Assembly (NCBI RefSeq): GCF_022968395.1
Contig: NZ_JALJQZ010000006.1
Coordinates: forward strand, 105,806-169,805
DNA length: 64,000 nucleotides
Source of the DNA: Affinirhizobium lemnae
GTDB taxonomy: Bacteria; Pseudomonadota; Alphaproteobacteria; Rhizobiales; Rhizobiaceae
Direction of reading: 5' to 3'
In this document: one piece after another, positions 45,632 through 56,012 of the stretch
How the letters are laid out: every line of letters begins with the position of its first letter
How positions within the stretch are numbered: position 1 is the first letter of the stretch
Made by a program: the position numbers and the translations under genes
Notes under the pieces: generated by a model
Told to the model about the DNA's origin: nothing
Seen by the model: only the letters and a program-made list of their open reading frames with translations
Databases searched by the model: none

Positions 45632-47947
45632 TCACTTCGCCGGTGCCGCAGCGCGTTCGAGACCGGATTCGTACTGGTACTTGCCGGACATGTACTGCTT
45701 CGGCCACGGTACATCCTTCAAGCCAATCTTTGCGGCCTCGTGCAAGGCCCAGGCCGGATCAGCCAGATGTGGACGGGCCACGGCGCAGAGATCGGCGCGT
45801 CCTGCGGCAATGATGGAATTGGCATGGTCGGCTTCGGAGATTGCGCCCACGGCGATGGTCGGTATGCCGATCTCGTTGCGGATCTTGTCGGAGAACGGCG
45901 TCTGGAACAGGCGGCCATAAACCGGCTTCTCTTCCTTCGATACCTGACCGGAGGAGCAATCGATGAGATCGGCACCGGCCTCCTTGAATATTTCCGCGAA
46001 GATCGCCGCATCTTCCGGCGTATTTCCACCGTCGGCCCAGTCGTGGCAGGACAGGCGGACGGAGATCGGCTTATTCTGAGGCCAGATCTCGCGAATGGCT
46101 TTGAACACTTCCAGTGGATAGCGCACGCGGTTTTCGTGACTGCCGCCATATTCGTCTTCGCGCCGATTGGTCAGCGGTGAGAGGAAGGAAGACATCAGGT
46201 ATCCGTGGGCGGCGTGGAACTCCAACCAGTCTGCCCCGGCTTCTGCAGCCCGCTTTGTGGCGGCAACAAAGTCTGCCTTCACGCGGTCCATGTCGGTACG
46301 ATCCATCGCCTTCGGCACCTGGCTGTGCTTCAGATAGGGCAGGGCGGAGGCTGACAGAAGTGGCCACGCGCCTTCGTCCAGCGGCTGATCTATGCCTTCC
46401 CAGGCGAGCTTGGTCGCACCCTTGCGGCCTGCATGGCCGAGCTGGATGCCGACCTTGGCGGCGCTGTTGTTATGGACGAAATCGACGAAGCGCTTCCAGC
46501 CAGCCGTCTGCTCATCGCTCCAGAGACCAAGGCATCCGGGTGTGATGCGGGCATCGGGCGAAACGCAGGTCATTTCCGCAAAGATGAGGCCAGCACCGCC
46601 AAGGGCACGGCTTCCCAGGTGAACGAGATGGAAATCGTCCAGCATGCCATCCTTCGCGGAATACATGGCCATGGGCGAGACAACGATGCGGTTTGGCAAG
46701 GTCACGTCACGCAGGCGGTAGGGCGTGAACATGGGCGGCAGGCAGCGTTCACCTTCCTGGACATTCAAGCCCTGCTTGGCGGCGAACCAACGCTCATAGC
46801 CCTCCAGCCAGGTTTTGTCGCGCAGGCGAAGGTTCTCGTGGCTGATCCGCTGCGAACGGGTCAGCATCGAATACATGAACTGCTCCGGTTCCAGCGTATC
46901 GGCATAACGCGTCCCAACGACTTCGAACCATTCCATGGCGTTGCGGGCAGCGTTCTGGATGCGGGCAACATCGACCCGGCGGATTTCCTCATACGCTGTC
47001 AGGACGGCTGGAATGTTCTCCTTGCCATGTCCGAGCTTCTGGAACTGGTTGGTCAGCTCAATCGCATCGTCGATTGCAAGCTTGGTGCCGGAGCCGATGG
47101 CGAAATGCGCCGTATGTGCGGCGTCGCCCATCAGCACCACATGGCTGTTGCCGTTGAAGTGGCTCCATTTGCCGCAAATCAGCCGCTGAAAGTTCAGCCA
47201 TGCTGAACCCCGCATATGCCGGGCATTCGTCATCAGGGATGAACCTTCCAGCGTTTCGGCGAAAAGGTCATCGCAGAACTTGATCGACTCGTCCTGCGAC
47301 ATCTCACCAAGCTTGTGGGCCTGATAGGCTTCTTCTGTCGTCTCGATGATAAACGTCGAGGTCTTGTCGTCAAACTTGTAGATATGCGCCTGAAACCAAC
47401 CGTGATCCGTCTTGCGGAAATCGAAGGTGAAGGCGTCGAAAAGCTTGTTGGTGCCAAGCCAGATGTAGCGATTGGGACGAACCACGAGATCTGGCTGGAA
47501 GACGTCCGAATATTTGGCTCGAATGCGCGAGTTCACGCCATCGGAGGCAATGACGAGGTCGGCATCCGGAAAATCCAGATCGCTTTCGGCCTCGGTCTCG
47601 AATTGTAGATTGACGCTGAGCGCTTCGCAGCGAGCCTGCAGAATGTTCAAAAGCTTGCGGCGGCCAATGCCGACAAAGCCATGGCCGCTGGTGCGCTGAC
47701 GCGTGCCCTTGAACAGAACCTCGATGTCGTCCCAATGGTTGAAGGCATCCTGGATTTCGCCAGCGCTTTCCGGATCCCAATGCCGCATGGACTGCATGGT
47801 CTGATCCGAAAAGACAACGCCCCAGCCGAAGGTATCATAGGGGCGGTTGCGCTCCACCACCGTCACGTCGTGTTCCGGATGGAATTTCTTCATGAGAAGG
47901 CCGAAATAGAGGCCAGCCGGACCTCCGCCGATGCAGACAATCTTCAT
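45632..47947 (-). CDS. 2-aminobenzoyl-CoA (anthraniloyl-CoA) monooxygenase/reductase, fused flavoprotein
   Basis: Large cytoplasmic flavoenzyme of 771 residues. Residues 1 to about 395 are an aromatic flavin hydroxylase ([45 protein letters not shown]). Residues from about 400 are an old yellow enzyme domain ([51 protein letters not shown]). This fusion is characteristic of the enzyme that hydroxylates and then reduces 2-aminobenzoyl-CoA to a non-aromatic 2-amino-5-oxocyclohexene carboxyl-CoA, known from Azoarcus. Salicylyl-CoA 5-hydroxylase is a close relative. It is first in the minus-strand operon; the ATG at 47947 follows AAGGGAA and faces the MarR gene across the palindrome at 47991. Confidence 0.9.
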   Translation of the reverse strand: MKIVCIGGGPAGLYFGLLMKKFHPEHDVTVVERNRPYDTFGWGVVFSDQTMQSMRHWDPESAGEIQDAFNHWDDIEVLFKGTRQRTSGHGFVGIGRRKLLNILQARCEALSVNLQFETEAESDLDFPDADLVIASDGVNSRIRAKYSDVFQPDLVVRPNRYIWLGTNKLFDAFTFDFRKTDHGWFQAHIYKFDDKTSTFIIETTEEAYQAHKLGEMSQDESIKFCDDLFAETLEGSSLMTNARHMRGSAWLNFQRLICGKWSHFNGNSHVVLMGDAAHTAHFAIGSGTKLAIDDAIELTNQFQKLGHGKENIPAVLTAYEEIRRVDVARIQNAARNAMEWFEVVGTRYADTLEPEQFMYSMLTRSQRISHENLRLRDKTWLEGYERWFAAKQGLNVQEGERCLPPMFTPYRLRDVTLPNRIVVSPMAMYSAKDGMLDDFHLVHLGSRALGGAGLIFAEMTCVSPDARITPGCLGLWSDEQTAGWKRFVDFVHNNSAAKVGIQLGHAGRKGATKLAWEGIDQPLDEGAWPLLSASALPYLKHSQVPKAMDRTDMDRVKADFVAATKRAAEAGADWLEFHAAHGYLMSSFLSPLTNRREDEYGGSHENRVRYPLEVFKAIREIWPQNKPISVRLSCHDWADGGNTPEDAAIFAEIFKEAGADLIDCSSGQVSKEEKPVYGRLFQTPFSDKIRNEIGIPTIAVGAISEADHANSIIAAGRADLCAVARPHLADPAWALHEAAKIGLKDVPWPKQYMSGKYQYESGLERAAAPAK

Positions 47948-47990
47948 TGCCGTTCCCTTCATTGTTGACGCAAGTTCATGCGCGCCAATT

Positions 47991-48006
47991 ATTTTAAGAT
48001 TAAAAT
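47991..48006. promoter_or_regulatory. MarR-type operator between the monooxygenase and marR-like genes
   Basis: ATTTTAAGATTAAAAT is a palindrome with perfect 7-base arms around GA. It lies in the 205-base divergent region, 44 bases from the monooxygenase start. Similar sites precede the CoA ligase gene (48761) and the liv operon (41497). The MarR protein encoded at 48153 is the obvious binder. Confidence 0.6.
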
Positions 48007-48152
48007 ATTTGACATTCGAGCATTGTCAACTGGAAAAATCGGAGGCTTTTCCGGCATCTTTCAGACACCTCGATTTGCTTGAATCTTGAATGATCAAGCT
48101 TGACATCGGCATCATTCATCAGCACTCCGATAGGACGGGGCAGAGGAATCGC

Positions 48153-48659
48153 ATGTTGAATGATATCGAGGCGATTGTTGCGGATACGCAGGAAGGCAAG
48201 AAGCTGGAACTGCGGTTGTGGCTGCGTCTGCTTTCCACCACCCGCCTCGTGTCTCAGGAAATTCGCCGCCGGCTCAGGCTGGAGTTCAACAGCACGCTGC
48301 CGCAGTTCGACGTGCTCTCCCAGCTTTACCGTCAACCCGATGGCCTGCGTCTGGGTGAGCTTTCCCAACTGACCATGGTCACGAACGGCAACATCACGGC
48401 CCTTGTCGAGCGGCTTGAAGCGGATGGGATGTTGGTTCGCGAAAGACTGGGGCAGGATCGGCGTGTGACCGTTGCGAAGCTGACGCCGCGCGGCCGTGAG
48501 ATCTTCAGCCGCATGGCGCAGGCGCATGAGGCCTGGCTGAAAGAGTTGATGGTGGATGTGGACCCGATCGTTTTGGCCGGTTTGCTGACGCATGTCGGTC
48601 AGGTCAAGAATTCCACCATCCGGCACATGAGCCGTGGCGAACTCGAAGACGCCGAGTAG
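48153..48659 (+). CDS. MarR-family transcriptional regulator
   Basis: Winged-helix regulator of 168 residues. The recognition helix region is LRLGELSQLTMVTNGNITALVERLEADGMLV and the wing RERLGQDRRVTVAKLTPRG. The ATG at 48153 follows AGAGGA; an in-frame codon 21 residues upstream lacks a site. Divergent from the monooxygenase operon and upstream of the CoA ligase, it probably represses the pathway until an aryl-CoA (such as 2-aminobenzoyl-CoA) binds, as known for other MarR proteins of aromatic CoA pathways. Confidence 0.9.
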   Translation: MLNDIEAIVADTQEGKKLELRLWLRLLSTTRLVSQEIRRRLRLEFNSTLPQFDVLSQLYRQPDGLRLGELSQLTMVTNGNITALVERLEADGMLVRERLGQDRRVTVAKLTPRGREIFSRMAQAHEAWLKELMVDVDPIVLAGLLTHVGQVKNSTIRHMSRGELEDAE

Positions 48660-48760
48660 TTCGTCACACATCACTTGAACATGCCATCCGATCAGAGACT
48701 GCTGCGCGAAGCCAGGATGGCGGCTCGTTCGCGTCGCCGTGTCACCGTTCAGGAAAAATC

Positions 48761-48776
48761 ATTATAAGCTTAAAAG
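48761..48776. promoter_or_regulatory. MarR-type operator upstream of the CoA ligase gene
   Basis: ATTATAAGCTTAAAAG, an imperfect palindrome centred on AAGCTT, 113 bases before the ligase start, fits the motif of 47991 and 41497 (consensus ATTWTAAGMTTARAAK). Confidence 0.5.
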
Positions 48777-48888
48777 ATTTTTCTTGCCGAGCTTTTGGAC
48801 CTGTGCCAGTCTTTCCAAAAATCAAAATACGCCACCTGGAAAACCAGCAAGGCGTGCAGACCAAATGTTTGCGAATAGGGGAACTGAC

Positions 48889-50540
48889 ATGAATCTGGGT
48901 CCAACCGGACACGCGGATACCTTCGCGCGCGACCATCTTCCGCCCTTTGAAGAGTGGCCGGAAATCAATCTGCAGGGCTTTGACTACCCCGAATATCTCA
49001 ACGCGGCTGTGGAGCTCACGGACCGTATGGTGGAGAAAGGGTTCGGCGACCGCGTGGCGCTGATCGGCGTTGGCCGAAAGCGCACTTACCGCGAACTGAC
49101 GGAATGGACCAATCAGCTGGCGCGGGCGCTGATCGAGGATTACGGCCTCCAGCCAGGCAATCGCGTTCTCATCCGCTCTGGCAACAATCCGGCCATGATC
49201 GCCTGCTGGCTGGCGGCAACCAAGGCGGGGGCTGTGGTCGTCAATACCATGCCAATGATGCGTTCGGGCGAATTGCTGAAATATCTCGAAAAGGCGGAAA
49301 TTTCGCTGGCTCTGTGCGACCATCGGCTGATGGATGAGCTGGTGGAGGCGGGTAGCCAGAGCCAGTTCCTCAAGCGCATCGTCTCCTTCGACGGAACCGA
49401 CGGCCATGATGGCGAACTGGACCGGGCAGCCCTTGCCAAGTCCAGGGAATTTGCCGCCGTGCAAACAGGGCGTGATGATGTGGCCTTGCTGGGCTTCACG
49501 TCCGGTTCAACCGGCATCCCCAAGGCTACGATGCACTTTCACCGTGATATCCTCATCATCGCGGATGCCTATGCGAAAGAAGTGCTGCAGGTTCAGCCGG
49601 AGGATGTCTTTGTCGGTTCGCCACCGATTGCCTTCACATTCGGTCTCGGTGGCCTCGTGGTGTTTCCGCTTCGTTTCGGCGCCTGCGGTGTGCTTCTTGA
49701 GAACGCCGCCCCACCAAAATGCCAGAGATCATTGAGGAACATCAGGCCACGATCTGCTTCACCGCGCCGACGGCCTATCGCGCCATGCTGGCCGCAATGG
49801 ATGGTGGGGCAGATCTGTCATCGCTGCGTATTGCAGTATCCGCCGGAGAAACCCTGCCGGGTCCTGTGTTTGAAGAATGGACACGCAAGACCGGTAAACC
49901 GATCCTCGATGGTATCGGCGCTACCGAGATGCTGCATGTTTTCATCTCCAACCGGCTGGGGGAGGGCAGGCCTGCCTGCACCGGACGCCCGCTCACGGGC
50001 TATGAGGCGATCATCGTCGACGACTCGATGAACGAGGTGCCGCGCGGCACGGTGGGCAAGCTCGCCGTGCGCGGGCCGATTGGTTGCCGCTATCTCGCCG
50101 ATACGCGTCAGAAGGATTATGTCCGGGGCGGCTGGAATCTGACCGGCGATGCTTTCTATCAGGACGAAGAGGGCTATTTCCACTTTGCGGCCCGAGCCGA
50201 CGACATGATCGTTTCTGCTGGCTACAACATTGCGGGCCCAGAGGTCGAAGCAGCACTCCTGAAGCACGATGCCGTTGCCGAATGCGCCGTGATCGGCGTT
50301 CCGGACGAAACACGCGGCATGATCATTCAGGCCCATGTCGTGCTGGCGCAGGGCTTCAGCGGTGATGACGTGTTGACGAAGCATTTGCAGGAGCATGTGA
50401 AGTCCATCATCGCCCCTTACAAATACCCCCGCTCGATCATCTTTACGGAAGCTCTGCCCAAAACGGAGTCCGGCAAGATCCAGCGGTTCCGATTGCGCAG
50501 TGCAGCAACAGCGCCGCAAGTATCGGCGCAAGCGGTCTGA
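48889..50540 (+). pseudogene. 2-aminobenzoate-CoA ligase-like gene with a one-base frameshift
   Basis: Acyl/aryl-CoA synthetase (ANL superfamily) that would activate anthranilate with ATP and CoA. The first part (start 48889, behind AGGGGA) has the P-loop TSGSTGIPKATMHFHRD and runs in frame to about 49715 (LLENAAPPK). The rest continues in the next frame from 49719 (MPEIIEEHQATICFTAPTAY) with GWNLTGDAF and the catalytic lysine in KTESGKIQRF. One missing A in the run at 49716-49719 explains the break; restoring it gives about 550 residues, the full family length. The remainder is intact with no other stops. Either a recent inactivating mutation or a sequencing error. Context (monooxygenase, MarR) supports anthranilate as substrate. 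Confidence 0.85.
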
Positions 50541-50626
50541 CCTCGGCCTCGATTGACGATTGGCATTTGTCTTTTGCCCGCAAATGATCGACATCACGTC
50601 TCGATCAGATGCAAGGGGCAGACACA

Positions 50627-51949
50627 GTGACCGACAAAAGCCAAACGGCGCGTGCTTTCACCGTGGAAAGCCGGGATGTACTGCGCATCTCGCTTCCCAT
50701 GATGATCGCCTATCTTTCGACGCCCTTGGCCGGGTTGATCGCGACGGGCGTGATCGCCCAGCTTGGCGACGAAAATCTGGTTGGAGGCGTTGCCCTCGCC
50801 TCCGTCATTTTCGACGTGATGTTCACGACATTCAATTTCCTGCGCGCCGCGACAACCGGTTTCACGGCGCAGGCCGTTGGGGCTGGCAGCAAGCTTGACG
50901 AAAACCGGATGCTGGCGAGCGGCTTGATCATTGCGCTTGTGTCCGGCCTGCTTCTTCTTCTGGTGCAAGGTCCGCTTGGAGCCTTCAGTCTTGGCGTGCT
51001 GGGTGCCGAGGGCGCTGTGGCCGAAGCTGCCGCCACCTATTTTCACTGGCGCATATGGTCGGCACCGCTCGTGCTCTTCAATTTCGTCGCCTTCGGCTGG
51101 ATCATTGGGCGTGGAGAGGCGATGTGGAGCATGATTCTGCAAACTCTCCTGAATGTTCTGAATGCGGGGATCAGCTATTATTCCGTGATGCGGCTTGGCT
51201 GGGGTGTAGAAGGCGTCGCGATTGCCGCGCTCGTGGCGGAAGGTGCAACGGCGCTTCTCGGAGGCATCCTCATTCTGGTCAAGACAGACCGGCTGGCTTG
51301 GGAACTTCCGGGGCTGAAAAGCTTTCAGCGATCCTTCTCCGTCAATGGCGACATGATGATCCGCTCCTTTGCATTGCTGATCGGCCTGTCATTCTTCACA
51401 CGCCAGAGCGGCACGCTGGGGATCGATATTCTTGCGGCAAATACGATCCTGCTGCGCTACTATTTCTTCGGTGTCGCGTTTCTGGATGGCGTGGCGACTG
51501 CAGCGGAACAACTGGCCGGCAAGGCGGTGGGCGCCCGCTACCGTCTGGCCTTTGATCAGGTTATCCGTCTCACGACCATCTGGGGTCTCGTCTTTGCAGT
51601 GATTGTTTCTCTAGCCTTCATGCTGAGCGCCGGCTGGGTGATCGATGTGCTGGCACCCACTGGAAATGTCGCAACCCTCGCGCACGTATATCTTCCCTAC
51701 ATGCTGGCCTTGCCGATTCTCGGTGTCATCGCGTTCCAGATGGATGGCGTCTATATCGGGGCCACATGGTCACGGCAGATGCGCAATCTCATGGTTGCCT
51801 CGCTGGCGACCTACATTCTGACCTGGGCTGTGCTGCAGCCGCTTTTCGGCAATCACGGTCTGTGGATGGCTCTTCTCGTCTTCCAAAGTGCACGAAGCAT
51901 TGCCTTTCGCCTGATGCTGCCGAGGCTTGCCGATCGTACGTTCGGCTGA
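50627..51949 (+). CDS. MATE-family efflux transporter (DinF-like)
   Basis: Inner-membrane Na+/H+-coupled exporter of about 440 residues with twelve hydrophobic spans in two halves (first half begins VLRISLPMMIAYLSTPLAGLI; second at SVNGDMMIRSFALLIGLSFF). The layout matches the DinF branch of MATE. The GTG at 50627 is preferred because AAGGGG stands at proper spacing; an in-frame ATG at 50609 has no Shine-Dalgarno site. It follows the ligase gene by 86 bases in the same direction; a link to anthranilate metabolism is possible but unproven. Confidence 0.88.
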   Translation: MTDKSQTARAFTVESRDVLRISLPMMIAYLSTPLAGLIATGVIAQLGDENLVGGVALASVIFDVMFTTFNFLRAATTGFTAQAVGAGSKLDENRMLASGLIIALVSGLLLLLVQGPLGAFSLGVLGAEGAVAEAAATYFHWRIWSAPLVLFNFVAFGWIIGRGEAMWSMILQTLLNVLNAGISYYSVMRLGWGVEGVAIAALVAEGATALLGGILILVKTDRLAWELPGLKSFQRSFSVNGDMMIRSFALLIGLSFFTRQSGTLGIDILAANTILLRYYFFGVAFLDGVATAAEQLAGKAVGARYRLAFDQVIRLTTIWGLVFAVIVSLAFMLSAGWVIDVLAPTGNVATLAHVYLPYMLALPILGVIAFQMDGVYIGATWSRQMRNLMVASLATYILTWAVLQPLFGNHGLWMALLVFQSARSIAFRLMLPRLADRTFG

Positions 51950-52026
51950 TCTGGGCGGTCTTTATGTTTTCCTTACATGAGGCAGCATTCTTCCCAATCG
52001 AAACCTGACGGGTTCAGCGCCTAATC

Positions 52027-52050
52027 ATTCTCCTGCATCAACAGGAGAAT
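52027..52050 (+). promoter_or_regulatory. Hairpin sequestering the Shine-Dalgarno site at the head of the kdp operon
   Basis: ATTCTCCT (52027-52034) pairs perfectly with AGGAGAAT (52043-52050) across an 8-base loop. The right arm contains the ribosome binding site AGGAG of the small ORF starting at 52055. If formed in the mRNA it would hide this site, so it may regulate translation of the first gene. Confidence 0.55.
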
Positions 52051-52054
52051 AGCG

Positions 52055-52138
52055 ATGCTCGATTTCATCTTCCTCGTGCTGGGTTGCGGCACGCTTGGCG
52101 TGCTGGCGCTCTATGCCCGCGCGCTCGACCGGCTGTGA
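52055..52138 (+). CDS. 27-residue membrane peptide upstream of kdpF
   Basis: The frame MLDFIFLVLGCGTLGVLALY, ending ARALDRL, codes for 27 residues: one hydrophobic helix and a basic tail, similar in build to KdpF. AGGAG stands 8 bases before the ATG, in a hairpin. It is followed after 10 bases by kdpF. I know of no firm function; a second KdpF-like stabiliser or a leader peptide coupling translation to kdpF are the options. Confidence 0.6.
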   Translation: MLDFIFLVLGCGTLGVLALYARALDRL

Positions 52139-52148
52139 GGTCCAACCC

Positions 52149-52235
52149 ATGCTGGAACCCCTTTTCGGCCTTCTCGTCGCTCTCGCTCTCGGCGTCTATC
52201 TCGTCGTTACGCTGCTGCGTCCCGAACGCTTCTGA
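52149..52235 (+). CDS. kdpF: Potassium-transporting ATPase small subunit KdpF
   Basis: 28 residues, MLEPLFGLLVALALGVYLVV then TLLRPERF: one membrane helix and the conserved LLRPERF end of KdpF, a lipid-like stabiliser of the KdpFABC complex. It lies 18 bases before kdpA. Confidence 0.88.
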   Translation: MLEPLFGLLVALALGVYLVVTLLRPERF

Positions 52236-52253
52236 TTTCCCAGGAGAAGTCTC

Positions 52254-53963
52254 ATGACAATCGTCGGGTGGCTGCAGATCAGCCTCCTTTTCCTATTCGT
52301 CGCCATCGCCATCAAGCCGCTGGGTGTTTACATGGCGCAGGTTTTCGAGGGCGAGCGTAATCTCGCGACCAAACTCGGCGGCCCTTTCGAGCGCGGTTTC
52401 TATCGTCTGGCCGGTATCAACCCGGACAAGGAACAGGGCTGGCTGTCCTATACGCTCGCCATGCTCGCCTTCTCGCTCGCAGGCTTCGTCTCGCTCTATG
52501 CGATCCTGCGCCTGCAAGCCTATCTGCCGCTCAATCCGCAGGGTTTTCCGGCGGTTCCGGCAGATCTGGCGTTCAACACGGCTGTGTCCTTCGTGACCAA
52601 CACCAACTGGCAGAACTATGCCGGTGAGGCGGTGATGAGCCATTTCAGCCAGATGGCGGGCCTTACGGTTCACAACTTCCTGTCGGCTGCCACCGGCATG
52701 GCGCTTGCCATGGCGGTGACCCGCGCGCTTGCCAGATCCAAGGTGTCCACGCTCGGAAACTTCTGGGTCGATATGACCCGCGCCACGCTTTACGTTCTTC
52801 TGCCCATCGCATTCATCATCGCGCTTGGCTTCGTGGCGATGGGCCTTCCACAGACGCTGGATGCCTCTGCGACCGCAACCACTCTGGAAGGTGCCCAACA
52901 GGTCATTTCCCTCGGTCCCGTTGCGTCTCAGGAAGCCATCAAGCAGCTTGGCACGAACGGCGGTGGCTTTTTCAATGCGAACGCTGCACATCCGTTTGAG
53001 AATCCCACGGCCTGGTCCAACTACCTCAACATTTTTTCCATGCTCTCGTTGTCCGCCGCACTCGTCTACACGTTCGGGCGAATGGTCGGGAACAGGCGTC
53101 AGGGCTGGGCCTTGATCACGGCCATGGCGGTTCTCTTGATCACTGGTGTTGCCGTGACCTACTGGGCAGAAGCCGCTGGCAATCCGATCCTGACCAGTCT
53201 CGGCGTCGATGCTGCGCAAGGCAACATGGAAGGCAAGGAAGTTCGCTTCGGCCAAGCCATGACGGCGCTTTACGCGGCCGTGACCACCGGCCTGTCGGAT
53301 GGTGGCGTCAATGGCATGCATGGCTCCTTCACGGGCCTCGGCGGTCTCGTACCCATGTTCCTGATCCAGCTTGGCGAAGTTCTGCCCGGCGGCGTCGGCT
53401 CCGGTCTTTATGGCATGCTCGTCTTTGCGCTTCTTTCCGTCTTCGTCGCGGGGCTGATGGTTGGCCGGACACCGGAGTTCCTGGGCAAGAAGATCGAAGG
53501 CCGCGAAATGAAATTTGCCATGCTGGCGGTTCTTATCCTGCCACTGGTGATCCTTGGCTTCACGGCGATCTCGGTCATGCTGCCGTTTGCGGTGGCAAGC
53601 ATCGGAACCGCGGGCCCACACGGGCTCTCGGAAATCCTCTACGCCTACACGTCTGCTGCCGGTAACAACGGCTCTGCCTTCGGTGGCCTTTCCGGCAATA
53701 CGCTCTGGTACAACTCGACGCTCGGCATCGCCATGCTGCTCGGTCGTTTCGCCTATGTCATTCCTGTCATGGCCATCGCGGGCTCGCTTGCCGCCAAGGT
53801 CAAGACACCGGCGTCCGCAGGAACTTTTCCAACCGATGGCCCGCTCTTCGTTGGCCTGCTGATCGGGATCATCCTGATCCTGGGAGGTTTGCAGTTCTTC
53901 CCGGCGCTCGCACTCGGTCCCATCGTCGAGCATTTCGCAATGCTTGCTGGCCAAACTTTCTGA
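52254..53963 (+). CDS. kdpA: Potassium-transporting ATPase subunit KdpA
   Basis: K+-channel-like subunit of the high-affinity Kdp pump, 569 residues, in the inner membrane. Selectivity-filter sequences of the four repeats are visible: [44 protein letters not shown] and [20 protein letters not shown] precedes the ATG. The operon kdpFABC-kdpDE is in standard order, expected to be induced by K+ limitation through KdpDE. Confidence 0.97.
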   Translation: MTIVGWLQISLLFLFVAIAIKPLGVYMAQVFEGERNLATKLGGPFERGFYRLAGINPDKEQGWLSYTLAMLAFSLAGFVSLYAILRLQAYLPLNPQGFPAVPADLAFNTAVSFVTNTNWQNYAGEAVMSHFSQMAGLTVHNFLSAATGMALAMAVTRALARSKVSTLGNFWVDMTRATLYVLLPIAFIIALGFVAMGLPQTLDASATATTLEGAQQVISLGPVASQEAIKQLGTNGGGFFNANAAHPFENPTAWSNYLNIFSMLSLSAALVYTFGRMVGNRRQGWALITAMAVLLITGVAVTYWAEAAGNPILTSLGVDAAQGNMEGKEVRFGQAMTALYAAVTTGLSDGGVNGMHGSFTGLGGLVPMFLIQLGEVLPGGVGSGLYGMLVFALLSVFVAGLMVGRTPEFLGKKIEGREMKFAMLAVLILPLVILGFTAISVMLPFAVASIGTAGPHGLSEILYAYTSAAGNNGSAFGGLSGNTLWYNSTLGIAMLLGRFAYVIPVMAIAGSLAAKVKTPASAGTFPTDGPLFVGLLIGIILILGGLQFFPALALGPIVEHFAMLAGQTF

Positions 53964-53973
53964 GGAAACAACC

Positions 53974-56010
53974 ATGTCAAAGGATCATAAGGCGCAGAGC
54001 CTTCTCGACCCTGCCATTCTTCTGCCAGCCATGCGGGATTCCGTTTTGAAACTGAACCCGCGGCAATTGCTGCGTAACCCGGTCATCTTCGTCACTGAGG
54101 CGGTGGCTGCAGTCGTTACCATCCTGTTTCTCCGTGATCTGGCGGTTGGAAACGGGCAGGCCGGGTTCTCCGGGCAGATTGCCGCCTGGCTTTGGTTCAC
54201 GGTGCTGTTTGCAACATTCGCGGAAGCCGTTGCAGAAGGCCGGGGCCGCGCCCAGGCGGAAAGCCTGAAGAAAACCAAATCCGAAATGACGGCCCGGCGC
54301 CTGACATCGAACGGTGGCGAGGAAAGCGTTGCCGCGACCAGCCTCAAGGTTGACGACATCGTGCTCGTCGCAGCGGGTGAACTCATTCCCGGCGATGGCG
54401 AGGTCATTGAAGGGGTTGCATCGGTTAACGAGAGTGCGATCACTGGCGAATCCGCGCCCGTGATCCGCGAATCCGGTGGCGATCGTTCCGCCGTGACGGG
54501 AGGGACGCAGGTGCTTTCCGACGAGTTGCGGATCAGGATTACCGTCGCGCCCGGTTCATCCTTCGTCGATCGCATGATTGCGCTCATCGAAGGGGCGCAA
54601 CGCCAGAAGACGCCGAATGAAATCGCGCTCTCCATTCTTCTGTCGGGCCTCACGCTGATCTTCCTGCTTGTCTGTGTCGCGATCTGGGGGCTGGCAGGCT
54701 ATTCGGCCACGATCCTCTCCATCACCGTTCTTTCGGCGCTCCTGGTGACGCTGATACCGACGACGATTGGCGGGCTTTTGTCGGCCATCGGCATTGCGGG
54801 CATGGATCGGCTGGTCCGTTTCAACGTCATTGCAACGTCCGGACGTGCGGTAGAGGCGGCGGGCGATGTCGATACGCTACTCCTGGACAAGACCGGAACC
54901 ATCACCTTCGGCAATCGCATGGCCAGTGATTTTCTGGCGGCCCCCGGTGAGACGCAGCAACAGCTTGCAGAAGCCGCACTGCTGGCCAGCCTTGCCGATG
55001 AAACACCTGAAGGCCGTTCCATCGTCGCGCTTGCGACGGGTGAGTTCGGGATTGCTATGCCAGAGCAGCGGTTCGACGAGATCATTGCATTCACCGCCGA
55101 AACACGGCTTTCGGGCGTTGATCGGGATGGTCGAAGACTTCGAAAGGGTGCCGTCGATTCCATCCTCAAATTTGCCGGTGTGACGGATGCCGAGGCTCCG
55201 GCGGAGTTCCGCCGCGCGGTCGACATGATCGCACGAAGCGGCGGCACGCCGCTGGCTGTTGCAGACGGCAACAGGCTGCTGGGCGCCATCCATCTGAAGG
55301 ACGTCATCAAGCCCGGCATCAAGGAGCGTTTCGCAGCGCTGCGCGCCATGGGTATTCGTACGGTCATGGTCACCGGCGACAACCCTGTGACGGCTGCGGC
55401 GATCGCGTCAGAAGCAGGGGTTGATGATTACATCGCTCAGGCAACGCCGGAAGATAAGCTGAATTACATTCGTCGCGAACAGCAGGGCGGTCGTCTGATT
55501 GCCATGTGTGGCGATGGCACGAACGATGCGCCAGCCCTTGCGCAGGCCGATGTGGGTGTTGCCATGCAGACCGGAACACAGGCTGCGCGCGAAGCCGCCA
55601 ACATGGTGGATCTTGATTCAAGTCCGACCAAGCTCATCGAGATTGTGGAGATCGGCAAGCAATTGCTGATGACCCGCGGGGCGCTGACGACGTTTTCCAT
55701 TGCCAATGACGTGGCGAAATACTTCGCCATCATCCCGGCGCTCTTCGTCGCAACCTATCCGGCTCTCGGCGCGCTGAATGTCATGGGGCTGGCCTCTCCG
55801 AAATCGGCCATTCTCTCCGCCGTCATCTTCAATGCGCTCATAATCATTGCGCTGATCCCGCTCGCCCTGCGCGGTGTTACCTATCGGCCGTCCGGTGCCG
55901 CAAGTGTGCTGCGACGCAACCTGCTGGTCTACGGGCTTGGCGGATTGATCCTGCCCTTCATCGGCATCAAGGCAATCGACGTTGCCGTCAGCACGCTTCA
56001 TCTGGTGTAA
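53974..56010 (+). CDS. kdpB: Potassium-transporting P-type ATPase subunit KdpB
   Basis: Catalytic P-type ATPase of 678 residues. Phosphorylated Asp in [13 protein letters not shown], actuator TGES in ITGESAPV, hinge [10 protein letters not shown] and [19 protein letters not shown]. It energises K+ uptake via KdpA. The ATG at 53974 is preceded by TGAGGAAA, 11 bases after the kdpA stop. Confidence 0.97.
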   Translation: MSKDHKAQSLLDPAILLPAMRDSVLKLNPRQLLRNPVIFVTEAVAAVVTILFLRDLAVGNGQAGFSGQIAAWLWFTVLFATFAEAVAEGRGRAQAESLKKTKSEMTARRLTSNGGEESVAATSLKVDDIVLVAAGELIPGDGEVIEGVASVNESAITGESAPVIRESGGDRSAVTGGTQVLSDELRIRITVAPGSSFVDRMIALIEGAQRQKTPNEIALSILLSGLTLIFLLVCVAIWGLAGYSATILSITVLSALLVTLIPTTIGGLLSAIGIAGMDRLVRFNVIATSGRAVEAAGDVDTLLLDKTGTITFGNRMASDFLAAPGETQQQLAEAALLASLADETPEGRSIVALATGEFGIAMPEQRFDEIIAFTAETRLSGVDRDGRRLRKGAVDSILKFAGVTDAEAPAEFRRAVDMIARSGGTPLAVADGNRLLGAIHLKDVIKPGIKERFAALRAMGIRTVMVTGDNPVTAAAIASEAGVDDYIAQATPEDKLNYIRREQQGGRLIAMCGDGTNDAPALAQADVGVAMQTGTQAAREAANMVDLDSSPTKLIEIVEIGKQLLMTRGALTTFSIANDVAKYFAIIPALFVATYPALGALNVMGLASPKSAILSAVIFNALIIIALIPLALRGVTYRPSGAASVLRRNLLVYGLGGLILPFIGIKAIDVAVSTLHLV

Positions 56011-56012
56011 AC

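Noticed and set aside
49710..49725. Programmed ribosomal frameshifting in the CoA ligase gene
   Set aside because: The run is only four A and no stimulatory Shine-Dalgarno or pseudoknot was seen; a mutation or sequencing error is simpler.
52293..53975. 560-codon minus-strand frame opposite kdpA
   Set aside because: Extremely charged and His/Arg/Glu-rich, the mirror image of a membrane protein gene; not a real protein.
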